Notes: generated by a model from the letters alone, not told the origin. DNA of 64,000 bases from F22 sp963675625 (GCA_963675625.1 OY776497.1:806001-870000); one strand, 5' to 3'; shown: positions 8,109 through 16,703, counted from the stretch's first letter. Numbers and translations are program-made.

Positions 8109-8636
8109 TTATTTACGATCTGCTATTTTTGAACATTCTGTATTGTAGTAAAAGCAACTATCTTTGCTGTAATACCTTTCATAAAAATAAAAGATAGCCA
8201 AACCACAAAGCGCTAGCATAGTAATGCCTATATGCCTCCATGGCATACTAGAAATATTTTGCAAAATCATATCCCAATAAGATTGATTATGCATAATTTC
8301 TCTATGCGTTTCAAAATCTTTGATTCCTTGATCAAGCATCTCTACTGTACGCGTCTTAAACAAAGACAAGACACTTCGAGATACAAAAAGATATCCAGTA
8401 TACAGCAAAATAACTGCAGGAACAATATATGTAGTACACCATTCCAAAACACGCAACCAAGAAGACTTCGTATGCTCGGACTCTACGACCACCTGCTTCT
8501 CTTCAGGTAATCCTTGCATGACACGTTGCATAAAATCATCTGTGGTGCTTACGCTTTCATAAGCGTTCATTTGCTGTTCGCTATGTTGACTGAGCAACTG
8601 ACGAAATGCATCTTCATTCCATTCTTTCTTTGTCAT
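8109..8636 (-). CDS. Membrane protein, probable anti-sigma factor
   Basis: A 175-residue protein with a soluble N-terminal part (about 1-65), a hydrophobic segment at about 72-92, an external-looking loop, and a second hydrophobic segment at about 134-152. It starts 18 bp after the ECF sigma gene on the same strand. Position, size and a cytoplasmic N-terminus followed by membrane spans are the usual plan of anti-sigma factors in Bacteroidota, but there is no clear zinc-binding HXXXCXXC motif. The function is inferred from context. Confidence 0.6.
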   Translation of the reverse strand: MTKKEWNEDAFRQLLSQHSEQQMNAYESVSTTDDFMQRVMQGLPEEKQVVVESEHTKSSWLRVLEWCTTYIVPAVILLYTGYLFVSRSVLSLFKTRTVEMLDQGIKDFETHREIMHNQSYWDMILQNISSMPWRHIGITMLALCGLAIFYFYERYYSKDSCFYYNTECSKIADRK

Positions 8637-8654
8637 AGCACAGTTCTTTTTAAT

Positions 8655-9209
8655 TTAATAAATATCTGATGGTCCATAGCCCTGTTGAGACAGAGATGAG
8701 GCCATTTTTTCTTTAGCACGACGTAAGTGCGATTTAATGGTACTACTCTTAAAAGTAGTAATCTCGGCAATTTTATCAATAGGTTGATCTTCCATATAAA
8801 AGAGAGTAATGCATAAATGCTCAGCTTGCGATAGTTGACGCATGGCCCATTGAACATCCATCTGTGTACTAACTCCTCTCTCATCTGACCGCTCCACTGG
8901 GGCTTCGGAAGACTCTACGATATCTTCTGTCATTTTCTTGCCACGAATATAATCAAAAAAACAACGATGCGCAATAGTATAAAGCCAAGATTTTATTTGT
9001 TCACCTTTTTCACATTGTTCCATGCGTTGATAAGCTTTAATGAATGCTTCTTGTGCTAAATCATCCGTCAATTGGCCATCTCCATGAGTTAACGATAGCA
9101 AGAAGCGGCGAATATCATGTTGATATCTGCGAAGCAATTCCGCAAAAGCAGGATGGCTGCCATTGGCTGCCACCTGCTCTACTAATGCTTTATCACTGAC
9201 TTGCTTCAT
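8655..9209 (-). CDS. ECF-family RNA polymerase sigma factor
   Basis: A 184-residue sigma factor with region 2 at about residues 20-90 (DDLAQEAFIKAYQRM, and IKSWLYTIAHRCFFDYIR) and region 4 at about 120-172 (PIDKIAEITTFKSSTIKSHL, a helix-turn-helix). Region 1.1 and region 3 are absent, as in the ECF group. It lies 39 bp downstream of the DUF6249 gene and 18 bp upstream of the putative anti-sigma gene. The target promoter is unknown. Dedicated sigma factors of this type answer to envelope or oxidative stress; which one applies here is not visible. Confidence 0.93.
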   Translation of the reverse strand: MKQVSDKALVEQVAANGSHPAFAELLRRYQHDIRRFLLSLTHGDGQLTDDLAQEAFIKAYQRMEQCEKGEQIKSWLYTIAHRCFFDYIRGKKMTEDIVESSEAPVERSDERGVSTQMDVQWAMRQLSQAEHLCITLFYMEDQPIDKIAEITTFKSSTIKSHLRRAKEKMASSLSQQGYGPSDIY

Positions 9210-9248
9210 TCAAACAATGTTTAATCGGTTCAAGATATTTCGTGAATC

Positions 9249-10028
9249 CTATTTTTTCTTGGTTTGTATATAATAAGTAATCACTTGGCTGATACCTATA
9301 CAAATCACTAGAGCTCCTATTGAGGCCATAGATGTGTCTGTTGACACTCCAAGCAAAATAGCCAAACCAACACCAACACCAATATTACGTATACCCTTAT
9401 TACGAAGGATTTCTAAACGTCTAGTCTCATCTCCTTCTGGGGTACCATTACCACTCGGTACGTAGGCCCCTCCACTACGTCGCACAAGTTCCTCTGGGAT
9501 AGGTTGTCCAGCGGCAATTGCCTTCTCTATCAAATCGTATCGACGCTTCTTATCTCGATGTCTAAAATAGAAGATCAAAAAGATAACAATAGCTGGGAAA
9601 CCAAATATGCAACCAAATACGATTAATACAATAAGCACAGCGGCAACTTTAGCATCTTTATGAGTAGTGGTACTTCCCCAATTTCCACTGAACGCTTCTG
9701 CTAATACATCCTCTACGTTATCATCTGATACGGATAAACTCACACTGGCATTATCCTTTTTGGCATCAGCATTTAGCTTTACGATTTTTACTTTCAAAGT
9801 ATCACCTTTATCTGTTACAATGCTTGTGTGAACTTCTTCTTTACCGTCTTTACGTACAGTCGCAGTTTCAATTTGCTTACCATTTATAGTCACAGACTTT
9901 GTCACGTGGTTAGTATCAGCTACGACAACCGAGTCTTTTTGCTCTACCTCACTTGCTCTTAGTTGCGCGCCAAGCATCAAACTAAAAAATAGTAACGGCA
10001 GGATTCTTGAAATTGTTTTACTTTTCAT
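9249..10028 (-). CDS. DUF6249-type membrane protein of the sigma operon
   Basis: A 259-residue envelope protein. A signal peptide (about 1-25, ending near LRASEVEQ) precedes a Thr/Lys-rich periplasmic region. A hydrophobic helix lies at about 130-152, then the segment RRYDLIEKAIAAGQPIPEEL typical of DUF6249 proteins, and two hydrophobic stretches at the C-terminus (about 215-250). It is the first gene of the operon with the ECF sigma factor. Such pairing suggests a membrane sensor or a target of the sigma factor, but no biochemical role is known to me. Confidence 0.8.
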   Translation of the reverse strand: MKSKTISRILPLLFFSLMLGAQLRASEVEQKDSVVVADTNHVTKSVTINGKQIETATVRKDGKEEVHTSIVTDKGDTLKVKIVKLNADAKKDNASVSLSVSDDNVEDVLAEAFSGNWGSTTTHKDAKVAAVLIVLIVFGCIFGFPAIVIFLIFYFRHRDKKRRYDLIEKAIAAGQPIPEELVRRSGGAYVPSGNGTPEGDETRRLEILRNKGIRNIGVGVGLAILLGVSTDTSMASIGALVICIGISQVITYYIQTKKK

Positions 10029-10083
10029 ACTATTGCATTTTATATATTTCTTTTAGAATACGAAATCAATATCTCACTAGCTA

Positions 10084-10091
10084 CAAAGATA
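10084..10091 (-). promoter_or_regulatory. -7 box of the sigma-operon promoter
   Basis: TATCTTTG on the minus strand, about 55 bp before the DUF6249 start. It matches the house-keeping consensus, so basal expression would not need the operon's own sigma factor. Confidence 0.7.
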
Positions 10092-10135
10092 ATCATTTAT
10101 TTCTGTTTATCAGACGAGATTAAACAATTAGAAAG

Positions 10136-10167
10136 TTGCATGGAGGATAAAAAAAATCGTATTTTTG
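10136..10167 (+). promoter_or_regulatory. Promoter of the rRNA methyltransferase gene
   Basis: TTGCA (10136-10140) lies 19 bp before TATTTTTG (10160-10167). The distance and the -7 box match the Bacteroidota consensus. The leader is about 28 nt. Confidence 0.75.
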
Positions 10168-10199
10168 CGCCATAAAGTAATTTATTTAACAGAATAAGC

Positions 10200-11690
10200 A
10201 TGAATATTCCAGAAGCATTTTGTCAGCAAATGAGTCAAATACTTGATCAAGACACTTGCCAAACATTTCTTAATGCATTAGAGGATAAGTCGTCGACTTC
10301 TCTTAGAATAAACCATCAGAAATCAATTCTTACATCTGATTCACTTACAGCAGAGGATTATTTACCATTTGCTAATATGACACCAGTACCTTGGGCTACA
10401 TCTAGTAAAGGTTTTTATCTTGCGGAACGTCCTTCTTTTACAATGGACCCGCACTTTCATGCTGGAAGATATTATGTACAAGAAGCATCTAGTATGCTCG
10501 TTGGTGCTTTATTATCTCCACTTCTCAATGATCCTGTTATAGCTCTGGATTTATGCGCTGCTCCAGGTGGGAAGTCTACAGATTTATTGAGCACTCTACC
10601 TCAAGGGAGTATATTGTTATCCAATGAAGTCATACGCTCGCGTGCACAGATCCTAAAGGAAAATATCATCAAATGGGGAAATCCTAACCACATTGTCACA
10701 AACAATGATCCAGCTGATTTCAAACCACTAAGAGAAGCCTTTGATGTAATAGTTACAGATGTTCCATGTAGCGGAGAAGGAATGTTCAGAAAAGATATAA
10801 ACGCTGCAAATGAGTGGAGTCCTGAACATGTTGATTTATGCGTGCAACGTCAACAACGTATTGTAAGTGATATATGGGAAAGTCTTCGTCCAGGAGGATT
10901 CTTAGTGTATAGTACATGTACTTATAACCTAAAAGAAAATGAACAGATGGTTCAATGGATTTCAGATAATCTTGGAGCCATTCCTATATCTAGTCCTACT
11001 AAACTAGATGAAAAATGGGGAGTACTAGGAAGTCTTTCAAAGGAATATACTAATATACCCGTGTATAGATGTATGCCACACAAAATAAAAGGGGAGGGAT
11101 TCTTTTGCGCTATTCTCCAAAAATCAACTGACACAATAGATGCAAACATACAAATAGGTACAGAATTTACACAAAATCCACTCTTATCTATTTCAAAAAC
11201 AACTCTTCAGAGTAAAAAGAAACTTAAGCTTAAAAAGCAAGACAAGAAAACAGGTTTGTCCACACAAGCGACAACGGATATACCATGGATAGACTGGCTA
11301 ACTCCTTCAGACACATGGGACTCTATATGGTTTCAAGAAACTCTATATGTCTATGATAAAAAGATGGCGCAACTAATCACTCTAGCAATGTCTCACTTAC
11401 GTATTTTAGATATGGGCATTGCAATTGCTTCCATAAAAGGAACAAATTATATTCCTCATCATGCATTGGCCATGTCAGTTCACTTGCGGACAAATGCTTT
11501 TCCTATGGCAAACGTAAACCTAACACAAGCCATCGCTTACTTACGTAAAGAAGCGATTGTATTAACCGACCAGCCTAAAGGTTTCGTCTTAATTTGTTAC
11601 AACAATATTCCACTTGGTTTCGTTAAAAATATAGGAAACAGAGCTAACAATCTATATCCCAATGAATGGAGAATAAGAAAGCAAGTGTAG
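10200..11690 (+). CDS. RsmF/RsmB-like 16S rRNA (cytosine-C5) methyltransferase
   Basis: A 496-residue SAM-dependent RNA m5C methyltransferase of the NOL1/NOP2/Sun family. The SAM loop LDLCAAPGGKST is at 116-127. The two catalytic cysteines of the family are present: Cys190 in TDVPCSGEGMF (motif IV) and Cys240 in YSTCTYN (motif VI). A C-terminal extension after about residue 330 ends in a PUA-like segment (GFVKNIGNRANNLYPNEWRI), as in RsmF, which methylates C1407 of E. coli 16S rRNA. The exact target in this phylum is not settled by sequence. The gene stands alone behind its own promoter. Confidence 0.88.
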   Translation: MNIPEAFCQQMSQILDQDTCQTFLNALEDKSSTSLRINHQKSILTSDSLTAEDYLPFANMTPVPWATSSKGFYLAERPSFTMDPHFHAGRYYVQEASSMLVGALLSPLLNDPVIALDLCAAPGGKSTDLLSTLPQGSILLSNEVIRSRAQILKENIIKWGNPNHIVTNNDPADFKPLREAFDVIVTDVPCSGEGMFRKDINAANEWSPEHVDLCVQRQQRIVSDIWESLRPGGFLVYSTCTYNLKENEQMVQWISDNLGAIPISSPTKLDEKWGVLGSLSKEYTNIPVYRCMPHKIKGEGFFCAILQKSTDTIDANIQIGTEFTQNPLLSISKTTLQSKKKLKLKKQDKKTGLSTQATTDIPWIDWLTPSDTWDSIWFQETLYVYDKKMAQLITLAMSHLRILDMGIAIASIKGTNYIPHHALAMSVHLRTNAFPMANVNLTQAIAYLRKEAIVLTDQPKGFVLICYNNIPLGFVKNIGNRANNLYPNEWRIRKQV

Positions 11691-11714
11691 AGTATAGAAG
11701 ACTCTTTTGAAAGA

Positions 11715-11755
11715 TTTTGCCCCTTACTATATATTCGATATAATAAGGGGCAAAA
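11715..11755. terminator. Inverted repeat after the methyltransferase gene
   Basis: A 12-bp perfect inverted repeat (11715-11726 with 11744-11755) that extends further with one mismatch. It lies 24 bp after the stop codon. There is no T run behind it on the plus strand, so it may act as a 3' end-protecting hairpin rather than a classical terminator. Confidence 0.5.
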
Positions 11756-11783
11756 AAAATGTATCTTGAAAATCAAGATACAT
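11751..11783 (-). terminator. Intrinsic terminator of the tRNA-Arg operon
   Basis: An 11-bp perfect stem (11759-11769 with 11773-11783) with a 3-nt loop, followed on the minus strand by a run of eight T. It lies 12 bp beyond the last tRNA and ends the leftward transcript. Confidence 0.85.
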
Positions 11784-11795
11784 CCATTCTAGAAT

Positions 11796-11872
11796 TGGTG
11801 ACCGCGCCAGGATTCAAACCTGGAACCTCCACAGCCGTAATGTGGTGCTCTATTCAGTTGAGCCACGCGGCC
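11796..11872 (-). tRNA. tRNA-Arg(ACG), third copy, with encoded CCA
   Basis: The minus strand folds as a full cloverleaf: acceptor GGCCGCG/CGCGGTC, D arm GCTC...GAGC, anticodon stem CCACA/TGTGG around loop TTACGGC (anticodon ACG), T arm CCAGG/CCTGG, discriminator A. Only this copy has the CCA end encoded (11796-11798). A34 should be edited to inosine by the TadA encoded at 7041-7478. Confidence 0.95.
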
Positions 11873-11915
11873 AAATCCATTCGACTAAATTACTTATCCA
11901 GATCCTCTTAAAGAG

Positions 11916-11989
11916 TGACCGCGCCAGGATTCAAACCTGGAACCTCCACAGCCGTAATGTGGTGCTCTATTCAGTTGAGCCACGCGGCC
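11916..11989 (-). tRNA. tRNA-Arg(ACG), second copy
   Basis: Identical over 74 nt to its two neighbours, but without an encoded CCA. It is enclosed by a perfect 10-bp inverted repeat (11889-11898 and 11991-12000), which could pair in the precursor and bring both ends together. Confidence 0.95.
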
Positions 11990-12000
11990 AGATAAGTAAT
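11916..12000 (-). repeat. Right arm region of the inverted repeat enclosing tRNA copy two
   Basis: ATTACTTATC at 11889-11898 and GATAAGTAAT at 11991-12000 are exact reverse complements that bracket the middle tRNA. No equivalent pair brackets the other copies. This entry covers the tRNA and the right arm; the left arm is 18-27 bp beyond the tRNA 3' end. Confidence 0.55.
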
Positions 12001-12025
12001 TATCATCTTAAATTGTCTCGAAAAG

Positions 12026-12099
12026 TGACCGCGCCAGGATTCAAACCTGGAACCTCCACAGCCGTAATGTGGTGCTCTATTCAGTTGAGCCACGCGGCC
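12026..12099 (-). tRNA. tRNA-Arg(ACG), first copy
   Basis: The promoter-proximal copy, identical in its 74 nt to the other two; no encoded CCA. It begins about 14 nt after the predicted transcription start. Confidence 0.95.
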
Positions 12100-12117
12100 T
12101 TTTCTTATTGACGGGTG

Positions 12118-12148
12118 CAAAGATAGAGACATTTCTGAGATTGACAAA
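12118..12148 (-). promoter_or_regulatory. Promoter of the three-gene tRNA-Arg operon
   Basis: On the minus strand TTTG (12148-12145), 19 bp, TATCTTTG (12125-12118): a full match to the Bacteroidota consensus, with transcription starting near 12113. The rest of the 230-bp gap to obg (12150-12330) shows no gene. Confidence 0.85.
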
Positions 12149-12330
12149 ATAAACCAGCTTTTTTTTTGCTAAAAGTACAATTTTCTCGCGAAGTTCTCCA
12201 CCTATACTACATTACCAAGACAACGACTCATATAATATAGAATAATCTGCATATCTATTCGACAAAATGTCAAAAGTATAGATTAAGTTATTCTTAATTA
12301 TTTAAGCAAACAAAGATAAAAAAGAGAAGT

Positions 12331-13515
12331 TTAATCTTCATATTCAATCTCAAAATCATCTTCAAGATCCTCAAGATCATACATATCCATATCATCATCA
12401 GAGATAGGTTCCACAACAATATCATCAGCTTCACCTTGTGCACGAAGTTCTTCGGCCAAATAAGATCGTTCTTTATTTCTATGTACCAAATCTGACTTAT
12501 CAGTTGACGCTATTTGATTGCTTTCGCTTGTCAATTGTTGCCACAAAATATCTTTGAGTTCCAGAATATTTTGTTGTGCTACGGACGAAATAAACACATG
12601 AGGGATATGCTCAGGGAGTGTTGGCTCAATCATCTCTTTTAGCTCTTCGTCAAGCATATCACTCTTAGTTATAGCAAGTACACGTTGCTTATCAAGCATT
12701 TCAGGATTAAAAGTACTTAACTCATTAAGTAACACTTCATACTCTTTACGAATATCATCAGCATCAGCTGGAACCATAAATAATAACAAGGAATTTCTTT
12801 CGATATGTCTCAAGAAACGCAATCCAAGCCCTTTACCTTCACTAGCTCCTTCAATAATACCAGGAATATCAGCCATAACAAACGACTGATTGTTACGATA
12901 GGAAACAATACCTAAATTGGGTTCAAGAGTAGTAAATGCATAATTAGCTATTTTTGGTTTTGCTGCACTAACTGTTGCAAGTAAAGTTGATTTTCCTGCA
13001 TTTGGGAAACCGACCAAACCGACATCCGCTAAAAGCTTCAATTCCAAAATTACTAACATTTCTCGCATAGGTTCTCCAGGTTGAGCAAATCTAGGAGCTT
13101 GACGAGTGGCCGTTTTAAAATGAGTATTACCTTGTCCACCACGGCCACCTTTTAGCAATATGACCTCCTGCCCATGTTCAGTAACATCACAGATATACTC
13201 ACCAGTTTCTGCGTTATACACTACAGTTCCGCAAGGAACCTCAATGATTTTATCTTCTCCATCCTTGCCTGTAGAACGTGCTTTGCTACCAGATGCACCA
13301 TGTCCCGCCATGATATGACGATCATAGCGCAAGTGCAACAATGTCCAGTAATTACGATTACCCTTAAGAATGATATGGCCACCACGACCACCATCACCTC
13401 CATCAGGTCCTCCATTTTGGACATATTTCTCACGTCGCATATGGGTAGATCCTCTACCTCCCTTGCCACTACGACAATAAATTTTTACGTAATCTACAAA
13501 ATTTGATTCTGCCAT
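12331..13515 (-). CDS. obg: GTPase Obg, ribosome assembly
   Basis: Essential GTPase of 394 residues that acts in late assembly of the 50S subunit and in stress responses. The N-terminal Obg fold is Gly-rich (GGPDGGDGGRGG at about 35-46). The G domain carries G1 GFPNAGKS (169-176), G3 DIPG and G4 TKSD. The C-terminus is very acidic (YDLEDLEDDFEIEYED), as in several Obg proteins. Translation is placed at MAESNFVDYVK (13515); the frame is open further upstream but only this start matches the family. Minus-strand order is hpt, adk, obg. A 137-bp gap separates it from adk, so it may also have its own promoter, although no consensus box is obvious. Confidence 0.96.
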   Translation of the reverse strand: MAESNFVDYVKIYCRSGKGGRGSTHMRREKYVQNGGPDGGDGGRGGHIILKGNRNYWTLLHLRYDRHIMAGHGASGSKARSTGKDGEDKIIEVPCGTVVYNAETGEYICDVTEHGQEVILLKGGRGGQGNTHFKTATRQAPRFAQPGEPMREMLVILELKLLADVGLVGFPNAGKSTLLATVSAAKPKIANYAFTTLEPNLGIVSYRNNQSFVMADIPGIIEGASEGKGLGLRFLRHIERNSLLLFMVPADADDIRKEYEVLLNELSTFNPEMLDKQRVLAITKSDMLDEELKEMIEPTLPEHIPHVFISSVAQQNILELKDILWQQLTSESNQIASTDKSDLVHRNKERSYLAEELRAQGEADDIVVEPISDDDMDMYDLEDLEDDFEIEYED

Positions 13516-13652
13516 GGTTACTTCTTTAGTAAGATGAGAGAAGCAGTGGTATCTCACCAATGGATAGTGAAATGCCCCTGCTCTCTTATATTTATTCTAT
13601 TGTACGGCTTACATTTTTTTAATAAAGCCATAAGTATTGGTATGCAATCTGC

Positions 13653-14225
13653 TTACTTTACTGCATTAATTTTAGTAAAGATTTCATCTGCGATACCTTC
13701 CATTGTACCTAGACCATTGATGTGTTGGTATAAACTTTCACCTTTGTACCAATCAATAAGTGGTGCAGTTTGAGAATGGTATACATTTAGACGCTTAGCA
13801 ATAGTTTCTGCGTTATCATCTGCACGACCACACTCTTGACCGCGTTTAATTAGACGAGTCATCAACTCTTCTTCTGGCACTTCAAGATCCAACATGATAG
13901 ATACACTTTGACCACGTTCTTGAAGCATAACCTTCAATGCTTCTGCTTGAGCAATCGTACGTGGAAAACCATCAAAGATGACACCTTTACTGTCTTCAAA
14001 GCTATCAAACTTGGCAGCCAAGATATCAATCATCAACGCATCTGGAATCAACTTACCTTCATTGATGTACTCTTGAGCAGTTTTACCGAGTTCAGTTCCT
14101 GCTTTAATCTCACCTCTCAATACATCCCCAGTAGAAATGTGATTAAGACCATACTTTGTTACAATTCGCTCACTCTGTGTGCCTTTTCCAGAACCTGGTG
14201 CACCAAAAATTACAACATTCAACAT
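13653..14225 (-). CDS. adk: Adenylate kinase
   Basis: A 190-residue cytoplasmic enzyme that interconverts ATP plus AMP with two ADP. The P-loop GAPGSGKGTQ is at residues 8-17, the AMP-binding region includes HISTGDVLR, and DGFPRT carries the conserved Arg. The lid is the short form, without the four-cysteine zinc site. It lies 57 bp downstream of hpt, a purine salvage gene, and probably shares its transcript. Confidence 0.97.
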   Translation of the reverse strand: MLNVVIFGAPGSGKGTQSERIVTKYGLNHISTGDVLRGEIKAGTELGKTAQEYINEGKLIPDALMIDILAAKFDSFEDSKGVIFDGFPRTIAQAEALKVMLQERGQSVSIMLDLEVPEEELMTRLIKRGQECGRADDNAETIAKRLNVYHSQTAPLIDWYKGESLYQHINGLGTMEGIADEIFTKINAVK

Positions 14226-14282
14226 GTCTTATTTCCTTAATTATATTATTAAAAAACTTACCTATTTTGAAGAGAGCATTTA

Positions 14283-14822
14283 TTAGTCTTCAACAACCGT
14301 ATAAATGTCTTTATAATTACGACCAAATCCATCATAATCAAGACCATATCCTACGATAAAGTCATTAGGAATAGACATGGCTACATATTTAATATCTAAA
14401 TTGACCTTCAACTTATCAGGCTTTACCAACAAAGACGCAATATGAATTTCTTTAGGATTTCGTGTACCGACTTGTTCCAAAAGACGTTCCATCGTAAAAC
14501 CAGTATCCACAATATCTTCAACAATTACAACAGTGCGACCAGCTAAATCCTCGTTAATACCGATAACTTCTTTGATCGTTCCAGATGATGCCATGCCTTC
14601 GTAAGAAGCAAGTTTTATAAACGAGATCTCGCATGGGATATTGATGCGCTTCATCAGATCTGCAGTAAACATAAACGAGCCATTCAACACACTAAGAAAG
14701 AGTGGATTCTTTCCCTCTAGGTCACGATTAATTTCATCTGCTACTCTTTGTACGTGCTCAAGAATCTTCTCTTCGGGAATAGAAATAGAAAACTCTTTGT
14801 CTTTAATTTTGATAGTATCCAT
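14283..14822 (-). CDS. hpt: Hypoxanthine phosphoribosyltransferase
   Basis: A 179-residue purine salvage enzyme that makes IMP (and GMP) from the base and PRPP. The PRPP-binding motif VVIVEDIVDTG (about 98-108) is intact, and KLASYEGMASSG matches the flexible active-site loop. It is the first gene of hpt-adk(-obg), behind a TACCTTTG -7 box, so nucleotide salvage and adenylate balance are expressed together. Confidence 0.95.
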   Translation of the reverse strand: MDTIKIKDKEFSISIPEEKILEHVQRVADEINRDLEGKNPLFLSVLNGSFMFTADLMKRINIPCEISFIKLASYEGMASSGTIKEVIGINEDLAGRTVVIVEDIVDTGFTMERLLEQVGTRNPKEIHIASLLVKPDKLKVNLDIKYVAMSIPNDFIVGYGLDYDGFGRNYKDIYTVVED

Positions 14823-14850
14823 TCTTGTTTAGGTTTGATAAATCAGACCG

Positions 14851-14858
14851 CAAAGGTA
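14851..14858 (-). promoter_or_regulatory. -7 box of the hpt promoter
   Basis: TACCTTTG on the minus strand, matching TAnnTTTG, with a leader of about 24 nt before the hpt ATG. Confidence 0.6.
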
Positions 14859-14920
14859 CAATTTTTCTACTTATCTACCATGTAAAACCTGTTTTTAAAC
14901 ACTAAAAATTACCCAAAGCA

Positions 14921-15472
14921 TCAAAAAAGGGGTTGCATCCACTTAGCAATTTGTAATCTATCCCACTCTTGTATGAAATTAGGCGTGAAAATAAGGTCAT
15001 CTATCCCCTTTTCAATATCACTCAACAGCCAAAATCGAAGGGCTTCTACCTCATGGTTCGGATTAAAATCGCCTCCATAATATGTACGATATACATAGAC
15101 CAACTCTTTTTCGATATCACTTTCAAACACATATGAGGTCACAAATTCGGGGCGAAAATTAGTGACTCCGATCTCTTCAGACACTTCTCTCATCAATGCA
15201 TCTTGAATAGCTTCCCCCTCATCTACATGACCACCTACAGCCGTATCCCATTTGTCTGGTTGAATATCTTTCCATACAGGTCTTTTCTGTAACAATAAAG
15301 CACCACTTTCTGGATGAATCACATGCAGATGAACAACTGGATGCAGTAATTTACTGCCATTATGACATTCTTCACGCGTTGCTTTTCCAATTTGGATTCC
15401 CTCTTCTGTGACTATAGGAAAGACTTCACAAGCATTTTCTTCACTCTGTTTTTGTTGAAATATCCTGATCAT
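14921..15472 (-). CDS. Nudix hydrolase
   Basis: A 183-residue protein with an intact Nudix box, GHVDEGEAIQDALMREVSEE followed by IGV (about 80-102), so unlike the regulator at 1.8 kb it should be catalytically active on a nucleoside diphosphate-linked substrate. The surrounding layout (GKATREECH, HLHVIHPE, WDTAVGGHVDEGE) resembles the YfcD/IPP isomerase-like branch. The substrate is unknown. Its start lies 1 bp after the stop codon of the DUF2027-Smr gene, so translation is probably coupled. Confidence 0.9.
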   Translation of the reverse strand: MIRIFQQKQSEENACEVFPIVTEEGIQIGKATREECHNGSKLLHPVVHLHVIHPESGALLLQKRPVWKDIQPDKWDTAVGGHVDEGEAIQDALMREVSEEIGVTNFRPEFVTSYVFESDIEKELVYVYRTYYGGDFNPNHEVEALRFWLLSDIEKGIDDLIFTPNFIQEWDRLQIAKWMQPLF

Positions 15473-15473
15473 C

Positions 15474-16703
15474 TTATTTAATCGTTACTTTTGTCGCTCC
15501 ATATCCATATTTTCTAAAAGAAGCATCCTGCACAACACAAGTTGGGTACTCCTTTTTAAGTGCTTCTAAGATACGTTGTCTCAAAGTGCCATCACCTTTT
15601 CCATGTATAAACACGAGAGTCGTTTCACGTTTATTTTTATACAAGGCCATTGTACGATGAAAAGTATCCATTTGAAAACCCAACATTTCTTGCGCATCCA
15701 TCACATCGTAATCATCTAACAAAGCATTCATATGAAGGTCTATTTCTATAGGATCATGTTTGGATGATTTACTTTGCCTTTTATTTGATAGGCCTTGCTT
15801 TATATCAACATCTTTAAGTAACTGTCCTTTACGTTTTCCACTTTTAGTAGCATTTAAGTCAATATGGCCCACTACCTTCAATGTCGGTTTTGTAATCTCG
15901 TCATGCCAGACATCACCAGATTTAGATTGCATCTCTTTGGCAACTTCCTCAGGATCAAATTCAATACTTTCTACAACATGATCGTCTTCAATTATGGGAA
16001 ACAGAAGCACAGCTTCTCGGAAGAATGGAGTCATACGATAGGCATGCAGCTTATAGAATTTCTTCATATCCATCTTGATTTCACAATCAATGGCTCCCTT
16101 CTGTTCAAATGGCTTATTCACTTTAAATGCCACCCCTTGTAACAAGACGTGCTCACGATCAACCAACTCAGTTCGTAGCACAACTTCCAAATCCAACTGA
16201 CTATTAGGATCTATAAGCCCATGAGCCGCCACTTCCCAACGTCCTAGGTTTAATGATTGATAAGTAAAATACATATAGTAATTACTATCATTGACCAAAA
16301 TGGCACGAAGTGCTTTGGAACTCACAGCATCTCCTTCTTCAGGTATATAAGCCAAATATAGATTCAGACGATCAGCCCCACGTCGTTCTTCAGGTCTATC
16401 TTCTATTGTAGGCACTTCTACTTCTGAGAATTCATGCTCATCTTCATTGACATAAGCTAATGGTTTGCCAGCTCGAGGTTGTTTAGTGACTTTTTTTTCA
16501 ATATATTTTTCAACCTGTTGCAATGGTTTACCGCTCTGTGGAGTTCCCTCTTGAATAACGACACATTCCTTAAGTAAAACAGGAACTTCGAATCCATCTT
16601 CATCTTCTACAAGTGCTAATTCTTTGCCCTTAAATCCACGTACTATCCCTCCGCCTACTGAGTTCAGAAAACGAACCGTATCTCCTATATGTATTCTTGC
16701 CAT
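15474..16703 (-). CDS. DUF2027 and Smr domain protein
   Basis: A 409-residue cytoplasmic protein. The N-terminus (MARIHIGDTVRFLNSVGGG) looks like a small beta-barrel (KOW/SH3-like). The middle (about 115-270) is the DUF2027 region, and the C-terminal 85 residues form an Smr domain with DLHMN and VFIHGKGDGTLR. Smr domains are nucleases or nucleic-acid binders related to the MutS2 C-terminus. The role of this Bacteroidota fusion is not known to me. It is the first gene of a two-gene unit with the Nudix hydrolase, divergent from queA. Confidence 0.85.
   Translation of the reverse strand: MARIHIGDTVRFLNSVGGGIVRGFKGKELALVEDEDGFEVPVLLKECVVIQEGTPQSGKPLQQVEKYIEKKVTKQPRAGKPLAYVNEDEHEFSEVEVPTIEDRPEERRGADRLNLYLAYIPEEGDAVSSKALRAILVNDSNYYMYFTYQSLNLGRWEVAAHGLIDPNSQLDLEVVLRTELVDREHVLLQGVAFKVNKPFEQKGAIDCEIKMDMKKFYKLHAYRMTPFFREAVLLFPIIEDDHVVESIEFDPEEVAKEMQSKSGDVWHDEITKPTLKVVGHIDLNATKSGKRKGQLLKDVDIKQGLSNKRQSKSSKHDPIEIDLHMNALLDDYDVMDAQEMLGFQMDTFHRTMALYKNKRETTLVFIHGKGDGTLRQRILEALKKEYPTCVVQDASFRKYGYGATKVTIK

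Noticed and set aside
11842..12111. Plus-strand reading frame through the tRNA cluster
   Set aside because: It is a by-product of three identical tRNA genes on the other strand; the protein is just a repeat of antisense tRNA.
14921..15472. Second sugar-responsive Nudix regulator
   Set aside because: It has an intact catalytic Nudix box and no winged-helix domain.
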